Shown: one piece after another, positions 15,161 to 23,603 of the stretch
Layout: each line of letters starts with the position of its first letter
How positions within the stretch are numbered: position 1 is the first letter of the stretch
NCBI GenBank assembly: GCA_964403775.1
Contig: CAYOHL010000006.1
Span: 1-24,081, forward strand
Direction of reading: 5' to 3'
DNA from: CG1-02-33-12 sp964403775
GTDB lineage: Archaea > Nanobdellota > Nanobdellia > Woesearchaeales > CG1-02-33-12
DNA length: 24,081 bases
Translations under genes and position numbers: made by a program
Notes under the pieces: generated by a model
Told to the model about the DNA's origin: nothing
Databases searched by the model: none
What the model saw: only the letters and a program-made list of their open reading frames with translations

Positions 15161-16745
15161 AACTAATTTAGTTAAAGCCCTTAATGTTTTTGCTGTATTT
15201 ATTGTATTAACAGCTCCATTTATCTACCCTGTTTTTGGGCAGATTGCAGGAGTTGGTTCTAGCGGCGATGTTGAAACAGACCTGGAATTTGAGGTTGTTG
15301 ATGGAATTTACAACCTTAAAGACAAAACAGGCAAAGTTGAAGTGGGTGAGGGATGCGATATAGAAACAGCAAAGGGAACTATCCCTAATGTAAAGTCTGG
15401 AAGCCTTGTTGTTGAGGATGGAAACCCTGTAAGCGGGAAATTATTTTTTTCTGCTGACTCCAGCTTTGACTTGGATGACAAGCACATCACTGTTCCGGAA
15501 GAGGGATATATTGAATTCAAGGACGGGAAAATAATAGTCAGCAAAGATACAACTATTGAAGTAGATAACGCTAAACTTGAGGCGGTTATTGATGGGACAG
15601 AGATAAGGATAGAAGAGAATTTTATTGATGTTAAAGGAATTATTTCTGTTGATTACAAACTAAGCCCTGCCAAAATAATTCTTTCTGGAAAAGATACTAT
15701 CCTTGAGGTGCAGATAAATGAGAATGAGAAATTTGAGTTTAAGAACCCAGATGATAGTCAGCTTATCGTGAATATTGGCTCATTTCACAAGAGTGAGGAC
15801 TGTATTGAGAAAAACTGCATTTCTTATAAGGAGATGGGCATAGGCATGAGCGGAGAAGAATGGAATAAGATAAAGATTGACGGCAATGCCTTAATAACAA
15901 AATATTATAATGATGAGCAAGTGTACACAATCAAATTCGAGGAGGGAGAAGCTAAGCTCTACAAGGATTTATCAAAGCTTAAGGATGCAGAATTCAGCAA
16001 GAAAACAGTTATCAACTATAACAGCAGGGATATAACCCTCTTTATTGAGACCTCAGAAAAGAGAGCAGAAGAAATAAACAAAGGCAGAATATACATAGGC
16101 AAAGGGATAATTGATGAAGAATTTTGTGATGATGAAGATATTCAGCTAGCTATTATTTCAAAAGAAGTGCTTGAGGAATCAATACAAGAACAGATTTATC
16201 CAGGAACCATCTCAGATATACCAAACCAACTTAAGAAAAAAGCCAATGAAGTTTATGTTGATGGCAAAACCTTGGTTGATATAATAAAGGAAATAGCAGA
16301 AAAAGAAGGGGGATATATTATGAGCGAGGAACTTATCCTTGCATGGATAAACCAGGAATCCTCAATGAGNNNNNNNNNNNNNNNNNNNNNNNNNNNNNNN
16401 NNNNNNNNNNNNNNNNNNNNNNNNNNNNNNNNNNNNNNNNNNNNNNNNNNNNNNNNNNNNNNNNNNNNNGGCAGTGAAGAGGATATTCTCTTAATGGCTT
16501 ATAATGCCGGCCCCACTGTAACAAAGGATATCCTAACTGAATTTAAAAATACAGGAGGGGGAGGCTGGTATGAGCTAAGAGAGTTTCTTAACACAAATGA
16601 GGCATTGGATATTTTTAAAAAATACAAAAAATCATACGGCATCAAAGATACAGACACAGAAGAGGAGGCCAGCTCCAAGCTTAGGTGGAAGATTAATATT
16701 GTTATTAAATATGTAGAAAATATAAAAAAGAATGCAAATCAATAA
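15153..16745 (+). CDS. Secreted lytic-transglycosylase-like protein 1 (gap in catalytic domain)
   Basis: I start this gene at ATG 15153, not at an upstream in-frame ATG (15090), because only then does the protein open with a signal peptide (MNKTNLVKALNVFAVFIVLT, cleavage near VFG-Q) and overlap the previous stop by eight bases. Residues ~35-330 form a beta-rich region of short strands, shared with the next gene and including CIEKNC. The C-terminus resembles SLT-type lytic transglycosylases: AWINQESSM with candidate catalytic Glu402 and, after the gap, LLMAYNAGP. These enzymes cleave the glycan strands of peptidoglycan. Bases 16370-16469 are N and remove the middle of the domain, so the GLMQ-type motif cannot be checked. 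Archaea do not make bacterial murein, so the target may be bacterial or a different glycan. Confidence 0.75.
   Translation: MNKTNLVKALNVFAVFIVLTAPFIYPVFGQIAGVGSSGDVETDLEFEVVDGIYNLKDKTGKVEVGEGCDIETAKGTIPNVKSGSLVVEDGNPVSGKLFFSADSSFDLDDKHITVPEEGYIEFKDGKIIVSKDTTIEVDNAKLEAVIDGTEIRIEENFIDVKGIISVDYKLSPAKIILSGKDTILEVQINENEKFEFKNPDDSQLIVNIGSFHKSEDCIEKNCISYKEMGIGMSGEEWNKIKIDGNALITKYYNDEQVYTIKFEEGEAKLYKDLSKLKDAEFSKKTVINYNSRDITLFIETSEKRAEEINKGRIYIGKGIIDEEFCDDEDIQLAIISKEVLEESIQEQIYPGTISDIPNQLKKKANEVYVDGKTLVDIIKEIAEKEGGYIMSEELILAWINQESSMXXXXXXXXXXXXXXXXXXXXXXXXXXXXXXXXXXGSEEDILLMAYNAGPTVTKDILTEFKNTGGGGWYELREFLNTNEALDIFKKYKKSYGIKDTDTEEEASSKLRWKINIVIKYVENIKKNANQ
16370..16469. other. Assembly gap (100 N) in the transglycosylase domain
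   Basis: Exactly 100 N between the ES motif and the AYNAGP motif. The placeholder leaves 48 residues between Glu402 and the Tyr of AYNAGP, against 97 between the matching residues in the paralog, so the real gap is probably longer. Confidence 0.98.
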
Positions 16746-16754
16746 AGCTGTAAG

Positions 16755-16762
16755 ATTTAAAA
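16755..16762 (+). promoter_or_regulatory. Putative TATA box of transglycosylase-like gene 2
   Basis: ATTTAAAA is centred about 38 bases before ATG 16796, within the 50-base spacer to the previous gene, so this paralog may have its own promoter with a short leader. Confidence 0.4.
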
Positions 16763-16795
16763 GCTAATATTCCTTCTGGATACATTCTTGAGAAA

Positions 16796-18676
16796 ATGCC
16801 CGCAAAAACAAACAAACAAAACCTACTAAAACTTCTGGTATTTTCTTATATACTCTTTATAATCCTTGCTCTTAGAGTATATGCAGGTAATGGTGATAAA
16901 ACCAATCCTTCAGAAGATTTTACAATAGCCCCAGAAGACATTATTACATCTAAGATTGATGGGGAGACAACAGAAATTACAGGTGTAAGCCTGACAGATG
17001 GTTATCTTGATGTCTCAAATTCAAAGGGAAGTTATACATTCTACAATGATATGCTCCTGGGTTATGGTGTTAAGGAAATCAACTCAAAAAAGGGAATCAT
17101 AAACATAGAGGGCTGTATTGGGTATATTGATTCTGTTCTTGTTGAGGATGGCTCTGCGAAAATAACCTTTACAAAAACCACAACAATCCAGAGAGCAGGA
17201 GAAACTATAGATTTTCCCTCATTGCCCTTGACACCTATTAATGTAGGGATTAATGGTGAAATTTTTGGCCTTTCCTCGGATAAGGGCTATGCTGTCATTG
17301 AATTTGAGGATGGTGTCTTTACATTAAGCGAAGGGGCTGTTTTGACAGGTCCAGACAGAGGCAAAATAAAATCAATAAGTGATGGAACAAAAATAAAATA
17401 TGAAAGCGGAATTCCTGTTTTAGTAAACCCAAAAGCAGAGATTTCTGTTGATTATGATACCAGCCCCTTGCAGATAAAGCTTTATGGAACATACAGCAGT
17501 ATTGAAATAAACACAGAAAATAATGAGAAATTCAAGGTTGAGAATATTGATGAAGGGACAGAATTAATTGTTAGCGTAGGGGCATACCACAAGATATGCA
17601 ATGGAAACTGCGTTTCATATGTTGATGAGGGGGCTTATGAAAAAATGAAAATTAATGGTAACGCCAAAACAACAAAATACAATGAAGGCGTTAAGATATA
17701 TGCTATTAAATTTGAAAATGGGATAGCCAAACTCGGCAGGCCAACTTCAAGGCAACAACTATTATCTGCATACATTGACTTAAGCAGGAATGCAGTGTTT
17801 AATTATAATGACGAAGACATCATATTCACATTTTATAAATCTGAAAAAGAAGTAGAAAAAATAAGAGAGGAGATAAAGGAAGCAGAGGGCAAACCAATAG
17901 AGCTTGTCAGAATAATGATAAACGGCAAAATAGGGGAGGGAGTGGTTGAATTAACTGACCTTTCAAATTTAGAAGCATTAGATTACATAAAGGAGCTTTT
18001 TTTCAGAATTGAAGAAGAGGAAAAGAAAAAGACAGTAATGGGCAAGGTTGTCCCCCTTGATTATTTTGACTCTGGAGGCTATCCAAAAGAACTAAGCAGA
18101 CTAATGAAGGAATCACAAGGATATTTTGTTTACTCCAATGGAAGAAAGTATTCAATTTATGATTTAGCTGCACAGGTTGTTGAAGACATAGATGAAATGG
18201 CAATCGCTATAGCTGTATTCAGCCAAGAATCAACATTTGGAACCAATCCCTATATGAATGAAGGAGACCGCGTTGGCTTGGGCCAGGTAGGATACCCTGC
18301 ATTTGTTGATGTAATGAGAAAATACTACTCAGAATTCAGCGAATACAGCATTTCAAGGTATAAAGAGTCTCATGGCGGAAGTGATATTGGTTATGAGGAT
18401 TATATTCTTGACAACCTTAAAAATGACCCATACTTTAACGCTAAAGTAGCTGCCAGATACCTTACAGTTCTTGAAACCGAAGAGAAATTCTCAACCCTGC
18501 CCCAGATATTGGTCGGCTATAACTATGGGCCTGGAAATACCAAAGATGTTCTGAACAAGATCGGCTGGGACAGCAGCTGGGAAGAAATCAGAAAAGAGCT
18601 TTTAAAAAGGGGGAACACTGAATCAGTAAACTATGTTGAGAAAATATATGAAAACCTTGGCCAGAAGTTAACCTAA
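16796..18676 (+). CDS. Secreted lytic-transglycosylase-like protein 2
   Basis: This 626-residue paralog of the preceding gene is complete. A signal peptide (LLKLLVFSYILFIILALRVYA, cleavage near VYA-G) is followed by a long beta-rich region. The two proteins align over SVDYDTSP, NEKFKVEN, ELIVSVGAYHK, CNGNCVSY, KINGNAKTTKY and YAIKFENGIAKL, including a Cys pair likely to form a disulfide. The C-terminal domain (about 470-626) has the lytic-transglycosylase elements in order: FSQESTFG with candidate catalytic Glu478, VGLGQVGYPAF in place of GLMQI, VAARYL, and VGYNYGPGN in place of AYNAGPG. The substrate would be the glycan backbone of peptidoglycan or a similar polymer outside the cell. Conservation of the Glu and the Gly/Gln loop argues for activity, but I cannot exclude a lysozyme-like binding role. 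Confidence 0.78.
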   Translation: MPAKTNKQNLLKLLVFSYILFIILALRVYAGNGDKTNPSEDFTIAPEDIITSKIDGETTEITGVSLTDGYLDVSNSKGSYTFYNDMLLGYGVKEINSKKGIINIEGCIGYIDSVLVEDGSAKITFTKTTTIQRAGETIDFPSLPLTPINVGINGEIFGLSSDKGYAVIEFEDGVFTLSEGAVLTGPDRGKIKSISDGTKIKYESGIPVLVNPKAEISVDYDTSPLQIKLYGTYSSIEINTENNEKFKVENIDEGTELIVSVGAYHKICNGNCVSYVDEGAYEKMKINGNAKTTKYNEGVKIYAIKFENGIAKLGRPTSRQQLLSAYIDLSRNAVFNYNDEDIIFTFYKSEKEVEKIREEIKEAEGKPIELVRIMINGKIGEGVVELTDLSNLEALDYIKELFFRIEEEEKKKTVMGKVVPLDYFDSGGYPKELSRLMKESQGYFVYSNGRKYSIYDLAAQVVEDIDEMAIAIAVFSQESTFGTNPYMNEGDRVGLGQVGYPAFVDVMRKYYSEFSEYSISRYKESHGGSDIGYEDYILDNLKNDPYFNAKVAARYLTVLETEEKFSTLPQILVGYNYGPGNTKDVLNKIGWDSSWEEIRKELLKRGNTESVNYVEKIYENLGQKLT

Positions 18677-18684
18677 AACCCCAA

Positions 18685-18693
18685 GATATAAAT
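18685..18693 (+). promoter_or_regulatory. TATA box of the glycosylation operon
   Basis: GATATAAAT preceded by an A/C-rich stretch is centred 28 bases before ATG 18717, predicting a leaderless transcript covering the four genes to 23602. Confidence 0.65.
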
Positions 18694-18716
18694 AATATAA
18701 TCTTATTCTTGGCTTA

Positions 18717-20213
18717 ATGCTTAAAAAAGAGTATATATGGCTGGCTTTAATATTCGGCCTTGTGCTTGGTGTAAGGCTTTATTTTGCCTTTCAGACGCCT
18801 TACTTTAGCCAGGATGCTTATTTCAACATAAGGCAGGTAGAGCACATAACCAAAACAGGATTGCCCCTTTTTAAGGATGAATTAAGCTATGGGGGGAGAA
18901 ATTTTGTTTTTCAGCCCTTTTTTCATTATATTTTAGCCTTTTTCAACCTTTTCATGCCATTAAGCCTGGTATGCAAGATATTGCCAAACATCTTTGCCTC
19001 TTGCCTTGTTTTTATTGTTTATCTTATTGCAAGGGAAATAACAAAAAGCACTGGTGCAGCAATATTTTCATCATTCATCTCTGGCTTTATTCCAGTATTC
19101 TTTGCTGAAACAGTAAACAGTGTTTCTGTATATTCCCTTCTTGTCCCTTTGATATTTTTTTTGATGTACGCATTGATAATGGTCAGCAAGGATGGGAAGT
19201 ATATAATTTGTTTTATTGTTGCTATTACAATAACTGCATTAATGCACCCGTCTTCCTTTTTATTGATTTTAGCGCTGCTGCTTTATGTCCTATTTGCCAA
19301 GATGGAGCATTTAAAGCAGAGAAAGGCTGAGCTTGAACTTATCATATTTTCAACAATCCTTGTTGTCTGGCTTAACTTTATCATATACAAAAATGCGTTT
19401 CTGATTCACGGCCAGTTTGTTATCTGGCAGAACATACCAAAACTCCTGCTTGGCCAGTATTTCTCACAGCTAAGCATTCTTAGTGCATTATATTACATTG
19501 GGATAATCCCTTTTGTTTCAGGCATCTATATAATCTATAAATATGTCCTTAAAAAGAAAAACAGGAATATATACCTTTTAATAGGCTTTGCCCTTTCCAG
19601 TCTCTTTTTATTATGGCTCAAGCTGATACAGCTGAAGACAGGCCTTGTTTTTTTTGGCGTAATCCTTGTTTTATTGTTCAGCAGGTTTTATTCTGACTTC
19701 CTTTTTTTCATAGAAAAGACAAGGCTTTCTGGCTATAAGAGGCTCTTTATTGCACTGATTTTCTTGGTTTTTATTTTTAACTCCATCATTCCCACTATTA
19801 GCTACACTGCTCAGGTTGTCAGGGAAGCCCCCTCAAAAAATGAGATAGATGCCTTTTTATGGCTAAAGGAGAATAGTGATGAAAATGATGTTGTCCTTGC
19901 AAGCCTTGATCAGGGCTATCTAATAAATGCAGTTGCAGAAAGGAAAAATGTTATTGATAAAAACTTCCTTTTAATAAAGGATGCAGAGCAGCGCCTTGAA
20001 GATGTAAGAATCATTTACACCACATATTATGAGACAGATGCAATATCCCTGCTGAATAAATATAATATTAAATATATTGTATTGTCTAAAAGGTCAATGA
20101 GCGATTACGGCATAATTGACTTGAAGTACAGGACAGATGAAAAATGTTTTGAATTAGTCTATGATAAAGAGGTTAGGATATACAGGCCATTATGCAGGAT
20201 GGAAGAAAAATGA
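18717..20213 (+). CDS. GT-C membrane glycosyltransferase 1 (STT3/AglB-like)
   Basis: This 498-residue protein has about ten or more hydrophobic helices (residues ~5-370) and a soluble C-terminal part. The first external loop holds SQD33AYFNIRQVEHI, where STT3/AglB and related GT-C enzymes carry an acidic residue that binds metal and the lipid-linked donor (usually D-x-YYH-R). After the helices, FLWLKENSDENDVVLASLD398QGYLINAVAERKNV parallels the AglB segment containing WWDYG: the Asp and Gly remain, the Trp pair and Tyr do not. It is shorter than typical archaeal AglB. The likely reaction is transfer of a sugar or oligosaccharide from a polyprenyl carrier to a surface acceptor. The next gene is a distant paralog overlapping by four bases. 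Confidence 0.75.
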   Translation: MLKKEYIWLALIFGLVLGVRLYFAFQTPYFSQDAYFNIRQVEHITKTGLPLFKDELSYGGRNFVFQPFFHYILAFFNLFMPLSLVCKILPNIFASCLVFIVYLIAREITKSTGAAIFSSFISGFIPVFFAETVNSVSVYSLLVPLIFFLMYALIMVSKDGKYIICFIVAITITALMHPSSFLLILALLLYVLFAKMEHLKQRKAELELIIFSTILVVWLNFIIYKNAFLIHGQFVIWQNIPKLLLGQYFSQLSILSALYYIGIIPFVSGIYIIYKYVLKKKNRNIYLLIGFALSSLFLLWLKLIQLKTGLVFFGVILVLLFSRFYSDFLFFIEKTRLSGYKRLFIALIFLVFIFNSIIPTISYTAQVVREAPSKNEIDAFLWLKENSDENDVVLASLDQGYLINAVAERKNVIDKNFLLIKDAEQRLEDVRIIYTTYYETDAISLLNKYNIKYIVLSKRSMSDYGIIDLKYRTDEKCFELVYDKEVRIYRPLCRMEEK

Positions 20214-21667
20214 AACTAACTGAAAAAAATGCATTGGTTTATGTAATGCTTGCAGCTGTTATAGTCCTTTTAATACCTCATCTGGCTAGGTTTTTATTCT
20301 ACAATAATATTATGATTGGTCAGGAATCATACTATCATGCAACTATTGCAAAGCAGATTATTGGACAGAAGTCACTGATCCATGATCCAAAATATGTATT
20401 TAACCCATATCATCTTGTGCTTGCTTTAGCAGGATATTCAATTGGCGTTGAATTTGCATCAAAACTAATTCCTTTTTTATTGGGCATGCTTTCTGTCCTG
20501 TTTTTTTATTTAGTGCTCAAGGAATTTAAAATAGAAATAAAGAAAAGATTTGTTATTTCCATAATCCTTATTATATCTCCCAGTTTCATCTATTTATCCA
20601 CACTATCAAACAGTTACTCTGTTCCTGTATTTCTGACTATCTTAGGCATTTACCTTCTCTTCAAAAAAAATATTTTTCTTACAATCCTGTCATTGATTGC
20701 TTTTGCTGCAGCAATACCCTTCGGCATATTTAATGCTTTACTAGCAATAACCATAATAATTGCCTATCTTATTAAGGAAACACAAAAAGACAAGGCCTCC
20801 AATGGAGCTAAAAAACCTGGATTTTCCTTTGAATCAAAAAAAGCAGCAGTTTTTTTGTTTATGCTGTTTATAATATCTGTCTTGTGTTTTCCGCTTTATT
20901 TCCAGCAGAGGACAAAGGTTCTTCCTGATGAAAATATTCTCCAGGGCTCTATCTCTGAGCTTGGAGCTTTGGTAGGAATAGGTGTTTTTAATCTTCTTCT
21001 TGCAGCTGTTGGATTTTTCTTGATTTGGAAAAAAAGAAAAGAGTATCCATTCATTTTCCTGCTGCTTTTGGTCATGCTTATGCTCTTTTTTTATACAAGA
21101 AATGTCAGTGTATATTTAACATTTATTCTTTCTGTCCTTGCCGGGCACGCATTTGTTAAAATAAGGGATATGGACTGGCAGGTTAAGATGATAAAGAATC
21201 TTACTGTCCTGCTTATAATCTGCGGGTTATTGTTCTCAACCATATCATATTTAAACAGGGTCAGCAATATGCAGCCTGATAATGGGGTAATAAAAAGCCT
21301 TGACTGGCTTAATCAGTATTCAAGGCAGGATGAGATTGTTTTTTCCCACTATTCAAAAGGGTTTTGGATAAGTTCTGTTGCAGAAAGACCTGTTGTAACA
21401 GACAAAATGCTTGAATACTACCCTAATGCAGAAGAAAAATTTAATGACTCTCTTGAAATATTTTACTCAAGAAATCTAAAGAATACAAAAAGCCTTTTGG
21501 AAAAATACAATATAAACTATATCTGGATTGACAATGAGATGAAAAATGGCCTGGTTTGGGAAAAAAAGCAGCAGGGCCTCTTGTTTTTGTTCAGAAACAA
21601 CGAAACATTTAAGAACATCTACAACAACCAGGGCATAGAGATATGGGAAATAATCAAAGAGGTTTAA
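20210..21667 (+). CDS. GT-C membrane glycosyltransferase 2 (paralog of gene 1)
   Basis: I start this gene at ATG 20210, which overlaps the previous stop as ATGA; an in-frame ATG at 20192 would lengthen the overlap and add a charged hexapeptide. The 485-residue product is polytopic. The first loop carries GQE39SYYHATIAKQI, matching the D-x-YYH donor-site pattern with Glu for Asp. The soluble C-terminus holds SLDWLNQYSRQDEIVFSHYSKGFWISSVAERPVVTD, parallel to gene 1 (DFxxGYLIxxVAERK), with H380-YSKG in place of WWDYG. A helix-rich middle shows PFGIFNALLAI and a Lys-rich loop. It probably works with gene 1 on the same lipid-linked glycan, as a second transferase or a subunit. The exact sugar and acceptor are unknown. 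Confidence 0.72.
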   Translation: MKLTEKNALVYVMLAAVIVLLIPHLARFLFYNNIMIGQESYYHATIAKQIIGQKSLIHDPKYVFNPYHLVLALAGYSIGVEFASKLIPFLLGMLSVLFFYLVLKEFKIEIKKRFVISIILIISPSFIYLSTLSNSYSVPVFLTILGIYLLFKKNIFLTILSLIAFAAAIPFGIFNALLAITIIIAYLIKETQKDKASNGAKKPGFSFESKKAAVFLFMLFIISVLCFPLYFQQRTKVLPDENILQGSISELGALVGIGVFNLLLAAVGFFLIWKKRKEYPFIFLLLLVMLMLFFYTRNVSVYLTFILSVLAGHAFVKIRDMDWQVKMIKNLTVLLIICGLLFSTISYLNRVSNMQPDNGVIKSLDWLNQYSRQDEIVFSHYSKGFWISSVAERPVVTDKMLEYYPNAEEKFNDSLEIFYSRNLKNTKSLLEKYNINYIWIDNEMKNGLVWEKKQQGLLFLFRNNETFKNIYNNQGIEIWEIIKEV

Positions 21668-21668
21668 G

Positions 21669-22916
21669 ATGGATTTGGTAAATTTAATCCTGCCGGTTAT
21701 TTATATAATAACATTATTCTACACAATATTCTGGCTTATAACCTTTTTAGACACTAAGCAGGAAAAAAGCAAGGCTATCAAGGAATTTCCAGTTGTCTCA
21801 ATTGTTGTTCCTGCATACAACGAACAAGATGTTGTTTTGGAAACCCTTGAATCTGTTATTAAGCTTGATTATCCAAAAGATAAACTAGACATAATCCTTG
21901 TAAATGACGGCTCAACAGACTCAACAAAAGAGATTATGCAGAAATTTATTGATGAACATAAAGAATATGATATTAAGCTGGTAAACCAGGATAACCAGGG
22001 CAAATGGGTTGCACTGAATAATGCACTAAAAACAGCAAGGGGCGAGTTTTTTACATGCCTTGATGCAGACTCTTCTGTAGAGAAAGCTGCGCTTAAGAAA
22101 ATGCTGCCATATTTCGCTGATAATAAGGTGGCCTCTGTCCTGCCTTTGATTAAGATTAAGAATCCAAAGGGAATCCTGCAGAAGATACAGTGCTATGAAT
22201 ATATTGTGAACTTCTTCTATAAGAAAGTAATGAGCTATCTTAACTGCATCCATGTTACGCCCGGACCATTTGGAGTTTACAGAAAAGATGTTCTTAATAA
22301 AATCGGCGGCTTCAGGCAGGGCCATAACACAGAGGATATGGAGATTGCCTTTAGGTTGCAGAAAAACCAGTATAAGATAATACAGCTGCTGAATGTAAAT
22401 GTACACACATATGCTCCAGGCAGTTTAAGGAATTTTTACTTCCAGAGAAACAGGTGGAACAAGGGCTCAATCCTAAATGTCTGGGACTACAGGAAAATGA
22501 TGTTTAACAAAAAATATGGCGACTTTGGCATGCTGCAGATGCCAATGGTGCTGTGCGCTGGCTTTATTGCAATGGCAATAATAACTCTTGTGCTTTTTTA
22601 CAATGTCTTTAAACCATTGTTCAACAGTTTACATAATCTAAGTCTTGTTGACTTTGACATATTCTCGTTTATAGCTAACATTAGTTTTAATCTTAATTTA
22701 TTGGACTTCAACTATTATAAGGTTATTATAATAGCTGTGATACTAACAGTCTCTTTAACAGTATTTACCCTTGCACATAAATACACAAGGGAAAAACTTA
22801 CAAACCAGGGGATAGCGCCCTTACTGGTATTTATATTGTTTTATCACCTATTGCTGGGGGCAATATGGCTTGGAATAGCAAAGGATTTGGTATTTAGAAA
22901 GGTTAAAAAATGGTAA
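21669..22916 (+). CDS. Processive-type family 2 glycosyltransferase, membrane-bound
   Basis: This 415-residue protein has one N-terminal helix (about 3-24), a cytoplasmic GT2 domain and about three to four C-terminal helices, the layout of poly-N-acetylglucosamine and hyaluronan/cellulose synthases. Key residues are VVPAYNE, D80 in NDGSTDS, the UDP-sugar-binding D132-A-D134, TE222-D223 as the catalytic acid region, and Q259-RNRW, the QxxRW motif of processive enzymes. It would add sugars from UDP-donors to a growing chain or to a polyprenyl lipid at the inner face of the membrane. It follows the GT-C pair after one base and overlaps the next gene by seven bases, so it may supply the glycan those enzymes transfer. 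Confidence 0.88.
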   Translation: MDLVNLILPVIYIITLFYTIFWLITFLDTKQEKSKAIKEFPVVSIVVPAYNEQDVVLETLESVIKLDYPKDKLDIILVNDGSTDSTKEIMQKFIDEHKEYDIKLVNQDNQGKWVALNNALKTARGEFFTCLDADSSVEKAALKKMLPYFADNKVASVLPLIKIKNPKGILQKIQCYEYIVNFFYKKVMSYLNCIHVTPGPFGVYRKDVLNKIGGFRQGHNTEDMEIAFRLQKNQYKIIQLLNVNVHTYAPGSLRNFYFQRNRWNKGSILNVWDYRKMMFNKKYGDFGMLQMPMVLCAGFIAMAIITLVLFYNVFKPLFNSLHNLSLVDFDIFSFIANISFNLNLLDFNYYKVIIIAVILTVSLTVFTLAHKYTREKLTNQGIAPLLVFILFYHLLLGAIWLGIAKDLVFRKVKKW

Positions 22917-23602
22917 GGGAACTTAACAAAAAAAGGTATTTTATTGCAGCTCTGCTCACATTGTTTGTGTTTATTTTTGGCCTAATGCTTGGGCTTGTGA
23001 TTGAGGGCAAAAGGCTTCAATATATTGAATCAGTGAACAGGATAGAGAAACTTGACTACAGCAGTTTGCAGCTTCAGTACGCCTATATTGACCAGCTGAG
23101 CCAGGAAAAAAACTGCGATGCTGTTTCAAAAACCTTTGAAAGAAGTGTAAAGAGCCTGATTGAAACAAGCGAAAGGCTGGAAAACTATCAGAAAAATGCA
23201 AACATCAACAAAGAGGAGTTTACCATCTTAAAAAGAGAGTACATACTTGCACAGCTTAACTACTGGCTTTTGGCACAGAAGACAAAGGAAATATGCAACC
23301 GTGATTTAGTTACCATACTTTATTTTTATTCTGTTGACAAGGAATGCCCAAACTGTGAGGAACAGGCTTTTGTTTTAACCTATTTAAAAAATGAGTTTAA
23401 GGACAAGCTGCTTATTTTTGCACTTGACTCAACATATACTGATGAGCCGATGATTGAAATGCTGAAAAACCAGTATGGAATAAAAAAATATCCTACATTG
23501 ATTATTGAAGGCAATGTTTTTGAGGGCTTTGTATCAAAAGACAGGATTATTGAGGCAATATGCCCTTTGTACAGCGAGGATTTTGATTACTGCAATAGAT
23601 AA
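22910..23602 (+). CDS. Membrane-anchored thioredoxin-like protein
   Basis: This 230-residue protein has an N-terminal hydrophobic helix (about 9-30: FIAALLTLFVFIFGLMLGLV), a helical and probably coiled-coil segment (about 35-130), and a thioredoxin-like domain (about 138-225). The active site is C146-PN-C149 in YFYSVDKECPNCEEQ, and YGIKKYPTLIIEG carries the cis-Pro loop. The topology puts the Trx domain outside the cell, suggesting a disulfide oxidoreductase for exported proteins. Two more Cys (near CPLY and DYC) may pair at the C-terminus. It overlaps the GT2 stop by seven bases and closes the glycosylation operon, tail to tail with the MBF1 gene, one base between stops. OST-associated thioredoxin-like subunits exist in eukaryotes (OST3/6); analogy only. 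Confidence 0.82.
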   Translation: MVRELNKKRYFIAALLTLFVFIFGLMLGLVIEGKRLQYIESVNRIEKLDYSSLQLQYAYIDQLSQEKNCDAVSKTFERSVKSLIETSERLENYQKNANINKEEFTILKREYILAQLNYWLLAQKTKEICNRDLVTILYFYSVDKECPNCEEQAFVLTYLKNEFKDKLLIFALDSTYTDEPMIEMLKNQYGIKKYPTLIIEGNVFEGFVSKDRIIEAICPLYSEDFDYCNR

Positions 23603-23603
23603 A

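Noticed and set aside
20192..20209. Upstream ATG for GT-C protein 2
   Set aside because: The ATG at 20210 forms the common ATGA overlap with the previous stop; the extra six residues add nothing recognisable.
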